Origin: a virus
DNA: 49,951 nt
IMG/VR virus record: IMGVR_UViG_3300021403_000003
Coordinates: 1 to 49,951 of that record
Reading direction: 5' to 3' (one strand)
The notes beneath the pieces are model-generated. The model was not told the origin of the DNA and searched no databases. It saw nothing but the letters and a program-made list of their open reading frames with translations. Below are positions 19,525 to 27,783 of this stretch, in pieces; positions within the stretch are counted from its first letter, which is position 1, and each line of letters opens with the position of its first letter. A program made the position numbers and the translations under genes.

Positions 19525-20772
19525 ATGGCTGCACCCGGCACACCACAAAATCCAATCATCAATTCTGACACACAACCAACCAGTGAAGTCACTGTTTTAG
19601 GTTCTAGTGGATATGATATGAATTTCCTTCGTTATCCCGATGAAGTGGGTTCTCCAGATGTACCAAGCTATGTTGTCTTCAACATCTATGTTCCTGCGTC
19701 AGTTCAATACGATACAAAGTCTAATCCAAGTTTGCAATCAGTTCAGAGCCGTTCTCAAAACAATAGTGATTATTTGGCTTCAACTGCAGGTAAACCACAG
19801 AACCTTGGTGCATCACAAACAGGTGTTGGTGTAGTTGCTGGATTGTCTGCTGCAAAGGCAGGATTTTCAGCAAGTGATGGGGGACCCCTCAGTGCGGCTG
19901 GTGCTGCTACAGGGGCTGGATTGGCAACTACAGCAACTGCAGAGCTTGTTTCTGCTGCAGGCCAGAACCTTATCTCATTGAAACCAAAACTCCGTAGAAT
20001 CAATCAGAGCGTTGCAATTTACATGCCTGATACTGTGATGACTAGTTTCAATCATGATTATGGAACTGTCAGTGCAACAGAAGCTATGGGTAATCTTGGG
20101 TTGGCAACAGCAGCAGGTAATGCGATCAAGGATTCGTTTTCATCTTTCTGGAATGCCCTGAAAAACACAAGCTTATCAGATGTAGCTCATCCAGAAACCT
20201 ATGCATCGGGAATTTTTAAACAGCTTGGTGCAGGTGCATCAAATCTTGCAAACAGTCCCGCAGGTCGTGAAGTTCTTGGTACATTAGCACAAGCATCAGG
20301 ATTGGTTGGTAGTGGATTCACTGAATTGGCTTTGAGATCTGCTGGTGTTGCAGTGAATCCACAAGTAGAATTGTTATATAGAGGAACTCAAAATCGTTCT
20401 TTCATTTTTGAATTCAGATTTCAACCTCGTTCTCAGAAAGAAGCCAAGAATATCAAGAAAATTATCCAGACATTCAAATATTTCTCAAGTCCATCAATTC
20501 AAACGAATACGAATGGCCGATATTTTATTGTACCTGGTCAATTTGATATCACATTCAAATTTCAGAATACAGACAACCCATACATCAGTCAAATATCAAC
20601 TTGTGTTCTTGAAGCCGTTGATGTGAATTATTCTGGTGCCGGTCAATTTGCTACTTTTGTAGACGGTTCTCCAGTTGAGATCACTATGCAATTAAGATTC
20701 AAGGAAGCCGAGATAATGTATCGCGAATTGATGTGGAACCCGGTAACGGGTGATAAGAATCAGGGATTCTGA
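19525..20772 (+). CDS. 48: gp48-type tail-tube cap/baseplate protein
   Basis: Protein of 415 aa (T4 gp48: 364). The N-terminal 170 residues are Ser/Ala/Gly-rich with low complexity. The C-terminal part has 'VELLYRGTQNRSFIFEFRFQPRSQKEAKNIKKIIQTFKYFSSPS', matching T4 'RSMYGGAENRTKVFTWDLTPRSTEDLMAIINIYQYFNYFS', and ends with 'PVEITMQLRFKEAEIMYRELM', as in gp48 'STFTLEITMREIITLNR'. It closes the baseplate hub and starts the tail tube; gp54 shares the fold, so exact assignment is tentative. Confidence 0.75.
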   Translation: MAAPGTPQNPIINSDTQPTSEVTVLGSSGYDMNFLRYPDEVGSPDVPSYVVFNIYVPASVQYDTKSNPSLQSVQSRSQNNSDYLASTAGKPQNLGASQTGVGVVAGLSAAKAGFSASDGGPLSAAGAATGAGLATTATAELVSAAGQNLISLKPKLRRINQSVAIYMPDTVMTSFNHDYGTVSATEAMGNLGLATAAGNAIKDSFSSFWNALKNTSLSDVAHPETYASGIFKQLGAGASNLANSPAGREVLGTLAQASGLVGSGFTELALRSAGVAVNPQVELLYRGTQNRSFIFEFRFQPRSQKEAKNIKKIIQTFKYFSSPSIQTNTNGRYFIVPGQFDITFKFQNTDNPYISQISTCVLEAVDVNYSGAGQFATFVDGSPVEITMQLRFKEAEIMYRELMWNPVTGDKNQGF

Positions 20773-20773
20773 T

Positions 20774-21361
20774 ATGAACCAATATTACACATACATGTAT
20801 TTTGATCCGAGATCTGGTGATCCATTTTACGTCGGAAAGGGTAAAGATTCTAGAATGGATGTTTGTAGAAAAAGCAACAAACAAGTCCTTGGTAGGGCAA
20901 TGAAACTTCAAGAATTGGGATTGAAACCAATTATAGAAGTGATTAATACAACAAATGAGTTGTCTGCTTTTTGGTTGGAAAGATGTTTGATCGCTGCATA
21001 TGGTCGCAAAGATAATGGAACTGGGATTCTGTTCAATCATACTGATGGCGGAGAAGGATCAAGTGGCAGACACGTGACATACAAAATGTCAGAACAAGGC
21101 AAATTGAATCATAAACTTGTTTGGACTCCTGAAAAAAGAGAATCAAGAAGTTTGTTAGCAAAATCTTTGAATCAAAAGCCTCCAGTGGGAACACCTGAAA
21201 GCGCTAAACGAGCTAGATTGTTATTGAAAGGTCATAAGAAACCAGTTGGCTTCATGTTGGGAAAAACTCATGCTAAAGGAAAGAAACAATCTCCTGAACA
21301 TATAGCAAAAAGAGTGGCTTCCAGGAAATTAACATTGGAGGAGAAAAATGTCTTACTTTGA
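20774..21361 (+). CDS. free-standing GIY-YIG homing endonuclease
   Basis: Protein of 195 aa from ATG 20774. The GIY-YIG domain is visible as 'YTYMYFDPRSGDPFYVGKG' (residues 5-23) with a basic residue following (R27) and a helix with Glu in 'AFWLERCLIAAYGRK'. The C-terminal part has NUMOD-type repeats (GKTHAKGKKQSPEHIAKR). Such genes cut cognate DNA lacking the insertion and spread by repair. It is inserted between gp48 and gp53 and overlaps gp53 by 14 bases, so the GGAGGAG ribosome site of gp53 lies in its last codons. Confidence 0.88.
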   Translation: MNQYYTYMYFDPRSGDPFYVGKGKDSRMDVCRKSNKQVLGRAMKLQELGLKPIIEVINTTNELSAFWLERCLIAAYGRKDNGTGILFNHTDGGEGSSGRHVTYKMSEQGKLNHKLVWTPEKRESRSLLAKSLNQKPPVGTPESAKRARLLLKGHKKPVGFMLGKTHAKGKKQSPEHIAKRVASRKLTLEEKNVLL

Positions 21362-22010
21362 TAATTTCCCTTGCATTTTATACACAATGGACAATCCTGC
21401 TAATAATCAATTCAGGCAGGTTGTTGATATATTTTGTCGTGTTAAAATGTTAGATTCAATCATTAACAATATCACTGCATATTTCACGTATGCAGTAAAG
21501 GACAGCGATACACCAGAAATCATTGCAGCCAAATATTACAATGATCCAAATAAACATTGGATTATTTTGTTCACCAATCAAGTTTTGGATCCATATTTTC
21601 AGTGGCCATTGAATCAAGAAGAATTCACTCAATTTTTGATCAACAAATATGGCAGTGTTGCAAACTCACAGTCAACAATTGATCATTTTGAAAAAAGAAC
21701 CAATGTAACCATAACTCAAAATTATAAAGTTTCAACGAATGTATATGTCAGTTTGATAGGCACGAATGTATCATCAGTAGATGGTGTTAATGCCTTTCCG
21801 AACATTGCAGATCCAATTCTACAATTGTCTCCAAATAACGTTGTGAGTTTTTCTGATGGTTCCCTTGTTGATACAAGTTCCCAATTGGTTTGTGTCGATG
21901 CATATACCAATGCTGTAATCAACAATGATGGACTTAGGAATATCAAATTGGTCAAAAGTGATTATGTCAATCAAATAGAGGCTGAACTTCAACAGTTGTT
22001 GAGTTCATAA
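21348..22010 (+). CDS. 53: baseplate wedge protein gp53-type
   Basis: Protein of 220 aa (T4 gp53: 196). 'SYFDNFPCILYTM', 'IFCRVKMLDSIINNITAYFTYAVKDSDTPEIIAAKYYNDPNKHWIILFTNQVLDPYFQWPLNQEEF' type blocks are diagnostic: a LysM-like 'DTPEIIA.KYY.DP..HW.I' segment and the 'DPY..WPL' motif. It connects wedge subunits to the hub in the baseplate. The C-terminal third is less conserved. Strong GGAGGAG site 5 bases before ATG. Confidence 0.9.
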   Translation: MSYFDNFPCILYTMDNPANNQFRQVVDIFCRVKMLDSIINNITAYFTYAVKDSDTPEIIAAKYYNDPNKHWIILFTNQVLDPYFQWPLNQEEFTQFLINKYGSVANSQSTIDHFEKRTNVTITQNYKVSTNVYVSLIGTNVSSVDGVNAFPNIADPILQLSPNNVVSFSDGSLVDTSSQLVCVDAYTNAVINNDGLRNIKLVKSDYVNQIEAELQQLLSS

Positions 22011-22014
22011 ATCA

Positions 22015-23331
22015 ATGACTAATCCAAGTTCTGTTATACCATCAGATTCAGGGACTGTAGACCCAGGTCTTTTAACTGCTTCTGATTATAAAATCACAAC
22101 TCTTTCACTTATAACCAGTGATGGAACTGTTGTTGATATCAAAACATTGGCTGTAGAAATCAATATTTACGAAGATTTATTTTCTCCTTGTATGTCTGGT
22201 TCTATATTGATGGGTGATGCACTTGATTTGATAGCAAATTTCAAGATTCATGGACACGAATGGTTAATCATGGAGATAGATAAACCCACCCTCGGATTGA
22301 GTTTGAAAAAGGTTTTCCGTGTTTACAAGGTAAGTGATCGAGAGTTGAAATCTCAGTCTCTCCAAAACTACATCTTACATTTTTGTTCTGAAGAATTGAT
22401 ACTTTCTACTCAAAGATTTGTAAGTAAGAGTTATAAAGGTATGGTCATTTCGGAGATGATCAATGATATGCTTACAAATCAACTTGCTGTAAATCCGAAG
22501 AAATTGGGGTTGATGGATAAGACAGAAGGTATTTTTAACATCATTGTGCCTCGTATGCAACCAATTGAAGCAATCGAATGGTTGTCCAGCAGAGCATATT
22601 CTTCTAATGGTACATTGTTTATGTTCTACGAAAACAGAGATGGATATAATTTTCAATCATATGAAACTCTTATCAGTCGACCTGTGTATCAAACCTATTA
22701 CAAGAGACCAAAACTGGATACAGATCCTCAATTAAATTGGAACAGTTTGAATGTAATGAAGATTGTTCAGGATTTTGATTTGATTGCATCTGGTCGTTAT
22801 GGTGCATTCAATTCAACTCTGATGACATTTGATTTTGTGAATCGTAAGGTACAGAACTCACAATATGTTGCTGGTCAAGGGGTTATGTTGAATAGCTCTG
22901 TACCATTCAATTCAACATTGAACCGATTCAAAACACCTTTGAATCAAAATCCAGATTATTTCCTAAAGTTTTATCCAACATTTGATTCTGATCCCAAGAC
23001 TAATGCTTCTCATCCTGAGAACTGGTTACACAAAAAAGCTTCTCGTCTTGCTCAGTTGAGTAGTTTCAAAATGGTTTGTACAATCCCAGGTGATATTGCA
23101 TTAAAAGTAGGTTCGATTGTTAAAGTTGAAGTACCACAAGCTGTACCTCAAGGCGACAAATTACAGATCAATCAACTCCGAACTGGTAAATACCTTGTTA
23201 GTGCTGTCCATCACATCTTTTTTAATGATGTGATGTCAACTGTTTTTGAACTTCTGAGCGACAGCATCAACGGAACAATGAATCCTTCTTCTGATAGTTC
23301 ACAAGGCATGATTGCAATCAAAGGTTCATAA
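22015..23331 (+). CDS. 27: baseplate hub protein gp27-like
   Basis: Protein of 438 aa (T4 gp27: 391). 'LAVEINIYEDLFSPCMSGSILMGDALDLIANFKIHGHEWL' is the standard first tail-tube-like domain of phage hub proteins. 'QRFVSKSYKGMVISEMINDML', 'RMQPIEAIEWLSSRAYSS' and a C-terminal beta domain ending 'YLVSAVHHIFFNDVMSTVFEL' complete the gp27/GpD-like layout. It forms the trimeric ring that holds the gp5 spike, which is encoded next (the genes overlap by one base). Confidence 0.8.
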   Translation: MTNPSSVIPSDSGTVDPGLLTASDYKITTLSLITSDGTVVDIKTLAVEINIYEDLFSPCMSGSILMGDALDLIANFKIHGHEWLIMEIDKPTLGLSLKKVFRVYKVSDRELKSQSLQNYILHFCSEELILSTQRFVSKSYKGMVISEMINDMLTNQLAVNPKKLGLMDKTEGIFNIIVPRMQPIEAIEWLSSRAYSSNGTLFMFYENRDGYNFQSYETLISRPVYQTYYKRPKLDTDPQLNWNSLNVMKIVQDFDLIASGRYGAFNSTLMTFDFVNRKVQNSQYVAGQGVMLNSSVPFNSTLNRFKTPLNQNPDYFLKFYPTFDSDPKTNASHPENWLHKKASRLAQLSSFKMVCTIPGDIALKVGSIVKVEVPQAVPQGDKLQINQLRTGKYLVSAVHHIFFNDVMSTVFELLSDSINGTMNPSSDSSQGMIAIKGS

Positions 23332-25178
23332 TGATAGAACGTAACTTTATGGGTCTAGACGGATTTGTCTGGTGGATTGGGGTCGTTGAAAGTAGGCAAG
23401 ATCCATTGGCAATTGGACGTGTGAAATGTCGTGCATATGGTGTTCACAGCTCATCATTGACAGATATTCCTTCTGATGACCTTCCTTGGGCAATTGTTGC
23501 TCAAGCAACTAATTCTGATAGTTCTCCTTGGTTGAAAGAAGGAGATACTGTCATGGGAATGTTTGCAGATGGTCGATCATGTCAAGTTCCAATTGTTATG
23601 TTCAAGCTTCCTGGATTTCAGGTTGTTCCTGCAAATGGTGCAGGATTTATGGATCAACGTTCAAGTGCTGATTTGCAAAATGCTCCTCGTAAGCCCACAT
23701 CATTGACTTACAAGTCTGATGGATCAGGTATCAATGTTTCTAATCCATCAACTGCCGTGACTTATCCGTTGCCTCAGGAGCTGGGTAAACCCACATTAAG
23801 TGGAGCAACTCGTTATGATATTGCAAATACAGTCATTCAAGCTCGTAAAACCAATTTAGATAAGGGAGTCGTGACTGCAACAGGATTGACCTGGGATGAA
23901 CCATATCCTTCCTATAATCCATTATATCCGTATAACAAAGCCACAGAAACGGAATCCGGTCATCTTATTGAATTCGATGATACTCCAGGTAATGAGCGTA
24001 TCACATTTACTCATCGTGCGGGTGGATTCATTGATATGTATCCTACAGGTACACGTGTAGATAAGATCACCAAGTCTAAGTATGAAATTGTTATGGGTGA
24101 TGATTATGTTCATATCATGGGACGTGTACTTGTCACAGTTGGAGAAGGGGTCTATATAAAAGCTCTCGGTAATGTAAACATTGAAGCTGATAACGATCTC
24201 AACGTAAGTGTTGGTGGAAACATGAATGTGGCAGTGAAGAAACAATTTAATCTTCAAGCTGCTAGTGCATCTTGGAATATTAAAGGTGATTCTAATATGG
24301 TTGTTGGTGGGAAATCATTCATTACATCCACGGGTGATTTACATTTGGATGCTCAAGGAACGGGCTTCTTTACTTCACAAGGTCAATTGGAATTCTTGGC
24401 AACAGGGACGATTGACTTGATGGGTTTGGAGATTAATTGTGAAATTGGTGCACAATCTGCATTACAAGGATCAGCTGTATCATTACCAGATCCAAATACA
24501 GGTCAACCAAATCAAGGATTGGCTGGATTAGAATCAACACCGAACCCTTGGCAACAGAATTTCATCTATTTGGATGCTTACACAGGTACAGCAGCAAAAC
24601 ATGCTATGTTGCTTACTGCAAATGGTGCACCACCAGATAAAAACACTTCAAATGTTACTTGTAATTTTGATGCCAATACTAAGACATTTTTGACATCAGA
24701 TCAATGGACTATCAGTGATGCTGGATTACAATCATTACAACAACGTGAAGGTTTTGCTAAGGCTTTGGCAAATGGATCATGTGTTGCTTATCCAGACCCA
24801 GTTATTGGCCCAGCATTGCTAACTATCGGATATGGTTGCACTCAGGTTGTATTGCCGTATACATTGACAGCAAATACAGTCAGGACAAAGGAAGAAGCAG
24901 TGCAAGACCAATTGAGTGCAATCAATAATATTTTCCTTCCAAAGATTAAAGAATATGTCAATGTTGATCTAACTCAGAATATGATAGACGCATTGATTTC
25001 ATTTGTTTTTAATGTGGGTGTACCAAACTTCTCCACCAGTACTTTGTTGAAAGATATCAATGCACAAAACTGGTGTAAGGCAAAAATAGACTTTTTGGCA
25101 TGGAATAAATCAGCTGGTAAAGTAATTTCGAATTTGGTGAAGAGGCGTCAAGATGAGGCTAATCAATTCATATCATGA
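23331..25178 (+). CDS. 5: gp5-type tail spike with C-terminal lysozyme domain
   Basis: Protein of 615 aa (T4 gp5: 575). Residues 10-95 are the OB fold ('GFVWWIGVVESRQDPLAIGRVKCR'). Residues about 205-240 carry the conserved 'SGHLIEFDDTPGNERITFTHRAGGF'. Residues 255-370 are beta-helix repeats of the VgrG/gp5 kind. Residues 460-615 are a GH24 lysozyme domain with E473 (QREG), D489 (YPDP) and T498 (LLTIGYG), the E-D-T catalytic set. In T4 the lysozyme lies between OB fold and beta-helix; here it is at the end. The spike pierces the outer membrane and the enzyme cuts peptidoglycan during entry. Confidence 0.88.
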   Translation: MIERNFMGLDGFVWWIGVVESRQDPLAIGRVKCRAYGVHSSSLTDIPSDDLPWAIVAQATNSDSSPWLKEGDTVMGMFADGRSCQVPIVMFKLPGFQVVPANGAGFMDQRSSADLQNAPRKPTSLTYKSDGSGINVSNPSTAVTYPLPQELGKPTLSGATRYDIANTVIQARKTNLDKGVVTATGLTWDEPYPSYNPLYPYNKATETESGHLIEFDDTPGNERITFTHRAGGFIDMYPTGTRVDKITKSKYEIVMGDDYVHIMGRVLVTVGEGVYIKALGNVNIEADNDLNVSVGGNMNVAVKKQFNLQAASASWNIKGDSNMVVGGKSFITSTGDLHLDAQGTGFFTSQGQLEFLATGTIDLMGLEINCEIGAQSALQGSAVSLPDPNTGQPNQGLAGLESTPNPWQQNFIYLDAYTGTAAKHAMLLTANGAPPDKNTSNVTCNFDANTKTFLTSDQWTISDAGLQSLQQREGFAKALANGSCVAYPDPVIGPALLTIGYGCTQVVLPYTLTANTVRTKEEAVQDQLSAINNIFLPKIKEYVNVDLTQNMIDALISFVFNVGVPNFSTSTLLKDINAQNWCKAKIDFLAWNKSAGKVISNLVKRRQDEANQFIS

Positions 25179-25273
25179 ACAAATGCAAACAATGTAACAA
25201 ACATTTACCAGGTTGGTCATTTAAATTCTGTTCTACATGGTGCAGATCGGTTTGGTTCTCATTGAAACACTAA
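25175..25273 (+). CDS. 32-aa zinc-finger microprotein
   Basis: ATG 25175 overlaps the gp5 stop (ATGA); TAA at 25271-25273 is also the start of a TAAATA box. The product begins MNKCKQCNKHLPGWSFKFC and has CxxC (4, 7) with C19-x3-C23, a small zinc knuckle. The same 'C..C.K......KFCS..CR' finger is found at the ends of HNH and homing endonucleases, so this may be a leftover of a mobile gene or a real microprotein. Confidence 0.5.
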   Translation: MNKCKQCNKHLPGWSFKFCSTWCRSVWFSLKH

Positions 25274-25276
25274 ATA
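25271..25276 (+). promoter_or_regulatory. TAAATA late-promoter-like box
   Basis: CACTAAATAAC, overlapping the stop of the microprotein and 23 bases before gp25. The following leader CATTGAGAAAGCAATG resembles that before gp8 (CATTGAGAAAACAACATG). Confidence 0.6.
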
Positions 25277-25299
25277 ACTGATAACCCATTGAGAAAGCA

Positions 25300-25704
25300 A
25301 TGTCAGCTCCAATTCAAACTCAAGTCACACCTTACAAGGATTTTAACATCAATTTCACCCCACATCCGATAACAGGAGATTTGTTATTGATCAAAGGTGT
25401 TCAATCTGTTGTTCAATCTGTTGTCAATTTGATCATGACCAATCACTATGATAGACCATTTCATCCTGAAATTGGTGGTAATGTTCAAAGATTGTTATTT
25501 GAATTGTCTGATCCTACGACAGCTAGTCTTTTGAGTGATGAAATCACTAATGTGATTTTGAATTTTGAAAAGAGAGCTCAGATCATTAGTGTGAATGTGA
25601 TAAGTGATCCAGATAATAATGGTTACAATGTGACTATCACTTTTTCAGTTGTGAGTAATGCCACCCCAATAACAATATCTTTCTTCCTTGAAAGATTGAG
25701 ATGA
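25300..25704 (+). CDS. 25: baseplate wedge protein gp25 (GPW family)
   Basis: Protein of 134 aa (T4 gp25: 132). 'GDLLLIKGVQSVVQSVVNLIMTNHYDRPFHPEIGGNVQRLLFELSDP' contains the GPW/gp25 signature: the helix before 'PF.PE.G....LLFE'. It is a core wedge subunit that starts sheath polymerisation and is lysozyme-like only in fold. It follows a late-type promoter and precedes gp6, the usual order in T4-like phages. Confidence 0.93.
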   Translation: MSAPIQTQVTPYKDFNINFTPHPITGDLLLIKGVQSVVQSVVNLIMTNHYDRPFHPEIGGNVQRLLFELSDPTTASLLSDEITNVILNFEKRAQIISVNVISDPDNNGYNVTITFSVVSNATPITISFFLERLR

Positions 25705-25709
25705 TATAA

Positions 25710-27773
25710 ATGAGTTCAGCTAACAACGAAAAAATTGTCATTTCAAGCCTAGATTTCGATAGCATCAAGGCGAATTTCATCCAGTACATGCAAAGTCAGA
25801 ATACATTTCTAGACTTTGATTTCACTGGTTCAGCAATCAATCAATTGATTGATATTCTTTGTTTGAATACTCATTATCTTTCATTTTATTTGAATATGGC
25901 AGTCAATGAAGCGTTTTTAGATACAGCAGTCCTTAAGCCGAACATTATTTCTCATGCAAAATTGCTATCATATACCCCTCGTTCAATGACTGCTTCACAA
26001 GCGACAATCAACGTTGCAATAACAAAATCAAATGGTGATTCAACAACAATATTGACGATGCCAAGGTTCACAGCTTTCACTTCTCAAGCTCTTAATGGTG
26101 TTTCATATAATTTTGTAACTGTTGATTCAGCAACGGTATCAAATACAGGAAATCAATTCAATTTTACAGGTGTACAAATCAAAGAAGGTCAACCTGTTGT
26201 CAAAACATTTGTTGTTGATAGCACCACCAATCCAACACAATCATTTGATTTGGCTGATAGTTCTATAGACACAAGTACATTACAAGTTGTAGTTCAGACT
26301 AGCAACACAAATCTGAGTCAAAACACATTTACGTTGGCAGAAAATGCAACTGAAGTCACAGGCGATACTAACGTCTACTACATCGACATCGGTCAATCTA
26401 GTAACTATCAGATATATTTTGGTGATGGTATTTTAGGAACTCAATTACAAGATGGTAATCTTGTGATAGTGAGTTATTTGTCCACTTCTGGTACACCGGC
26501 CAATCAAATTCAGACATTCAAACTTCAAACTGCTTTGTTATCTGGGTCAACTGCTAATGTTACAACAGTGATTCCTTCCTCTGGGGGTTCTGACGCAGAA
26601 TCTAGTGCTAGCATTAAACTCAATGCACCAAAGAGTTATCTTTCCCAAAATCGTTGTGTTACTGTAAATGATTATATCAATCAGATCAGTAAACGATATC
26701 CATTTTTCCAATCTGTTACTGTTTGGGGAGGAGAGAAAAATATTCCTCCTGTTTATGGTAAAGTGTTCATCAGTGCACTACCGTTGAATGGATTTACTGT
26801 AACAGAAGCACAAAAGCAGGTATTGATCAATACTGTTTTGCAACCAATTGGTGTGCTTACAGTTATTCCGCAATTTGTTGATGCAGATGAAACATTTTTG
26901 AATTTTCGTGTTGATGCATTTTACGATCCAAAACAGACTTCAAGTACAGCTACACAAATGCAAAGTATTGTGGCCAATAGTGTTATTTCCTGGGCAAATG
27001 GAAATTTGAATCAGTTCAACAATGCATTTCGTCAAAGTAAACTTCTTCGTGCAATAGACGATTCTGATCTTTCCATAACTGGATCTGCATGTAATATTTT
27101 TTTACAAAAGAGGTTTGACCCAATACTGAATACAGAAGTCACTTATACATTGAATTTTGGTATCCCATTACAGGTAGGTTCTGGACAAAATAGGGTTTAT
27201 TCATCTCCTACTTTTGAACAAACTGATCAAACCGGAACTCTTCGTCAATGTTTTATTGAAGAAGTACCATTATCAAGCACTGGTGTAGAATCTATTTCGG
27301 TTTTGACCCCTGGTTCTGGTTACACTTCTGTTCCAACTATCACTATTCTGGGGGATGGTACTGGAGCAAATGCATTTGCAATTATCGTTAATGGGAAAAT
27401 TGCTTCTGTTGTTGTAGATCAACAAGGTGCAGAATACACAACTGCAACTGTTGAAATTTCAGGAGGCGGAGGATCGGGTGCCCTTCTCGAAGCTATTACA
27501 CAACAAACAACAGGAACTTTGCGCAGTTACTATTTTGATCAAAATAACATCAAAACAGTGTTGAGTAACAATATAGGAACTATTGATTATACGAATGGGA
27601 TATTGGTTCTGAATGATTTCACAACATCAAATGTGTCTAATCCGAGTGGAACCTTGTCAATATATGCTCCACCAAGTGCTGATAATTTTGCATCAAAGCT
27701 TAATAACATATTGACATTTGATTCTGGTGATGTTGCTGCTGTTACTGTTAACATGAATGTTGATAAGAGCTAA
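25710..27773 (+). CDS. 6: baseplate wedge protein gp6
   Basis: Protein of 687 aa (T4 gp6: 660). The N-terminal block 'LDFDSIKANFIQYMQSQNTFLDFDFTGSAINQLIDILCLNTHYLSFYLNMAVNEAFLDTA' is typical: it anchors the gp6 ring. A 'PKSYLSQNRCVTVNDYINQISKRYP' and 'VWGGEKNIPPVYGKVFISALP' region is also conserved. An inserted domain near 530-600 has a 'PGSGYTSVPTITILGDGTGA' beta unit that recurs in neighbouring baseplate proteins. gp6 forms the outer baseplate ring that rearranges on contraction. Confidence 0.92.
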   Translation: MSSANNEKIVISSLDFDSIKANFIQYMQSQNTFLDFDFTGSAINQLIDILCLNTHYLSFYLNMAVNEAFLDTAVLKPNIISHAKLLSYTPRSMTASQATINVAITKSNGDSTTILTMPRFTAFTSQALNGVSYNFVTVDSATVSNTGNQFNFTGVQIKEGQPVVKTFVVDSTTNPTQSFDLADSSIDTSTLQVVVQTSNTNLSQNTFTLAENATEVTGDTNVYYIDIGQSSNYQIYFGDGILGTQLQDGNLVIVSYLSTSGTPANQIQTFKLQTALLSGSTANVTTVIPSSGGSDAESSASIKLNAPKSYLSQNRCVTVNDYINQISKRYPFFQSVTVWGGEKNIPPVYGKVFISALPLNGFTVTEAQKQVLINTVLQPIGVLTVIPQFVDADETFLNFRVDAFYDPKQTSSTATQMQSIVANSVISWANGNLNQFNNAFRQSKLLRAIDDSDLSITGSACNIFLQKRFDPILNTEVTYTLNFGIPLQVGSGQNRVYSSPTFEQTDQTGTLRQCFIEEVPLSSTGVESISVLTPGSGYTSVPTITILGDGTGANAFAIIVNGKIASVVVDQQGAEYTTATVEISGGGGSGALLEAITQQTTGTLRSYYFDQNNIKTVLSNNIGTIDYTNGILVLNDFTTSNVSNPSGTLSIYAPPSADNFASKLNNILTFDSGDVAAVTVNMNVDKS

Positions 27774-27783
27774 GGTGATCTGA

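Noticed and set aside
22544-22735. Short plus-strand frames inside baseplate genes (also at 30680, 32128, 37029, 40796, 41150)
   Set aside because: They are out-of-frame shadows of well-supported structural genes and lack starts with ribosome sites.
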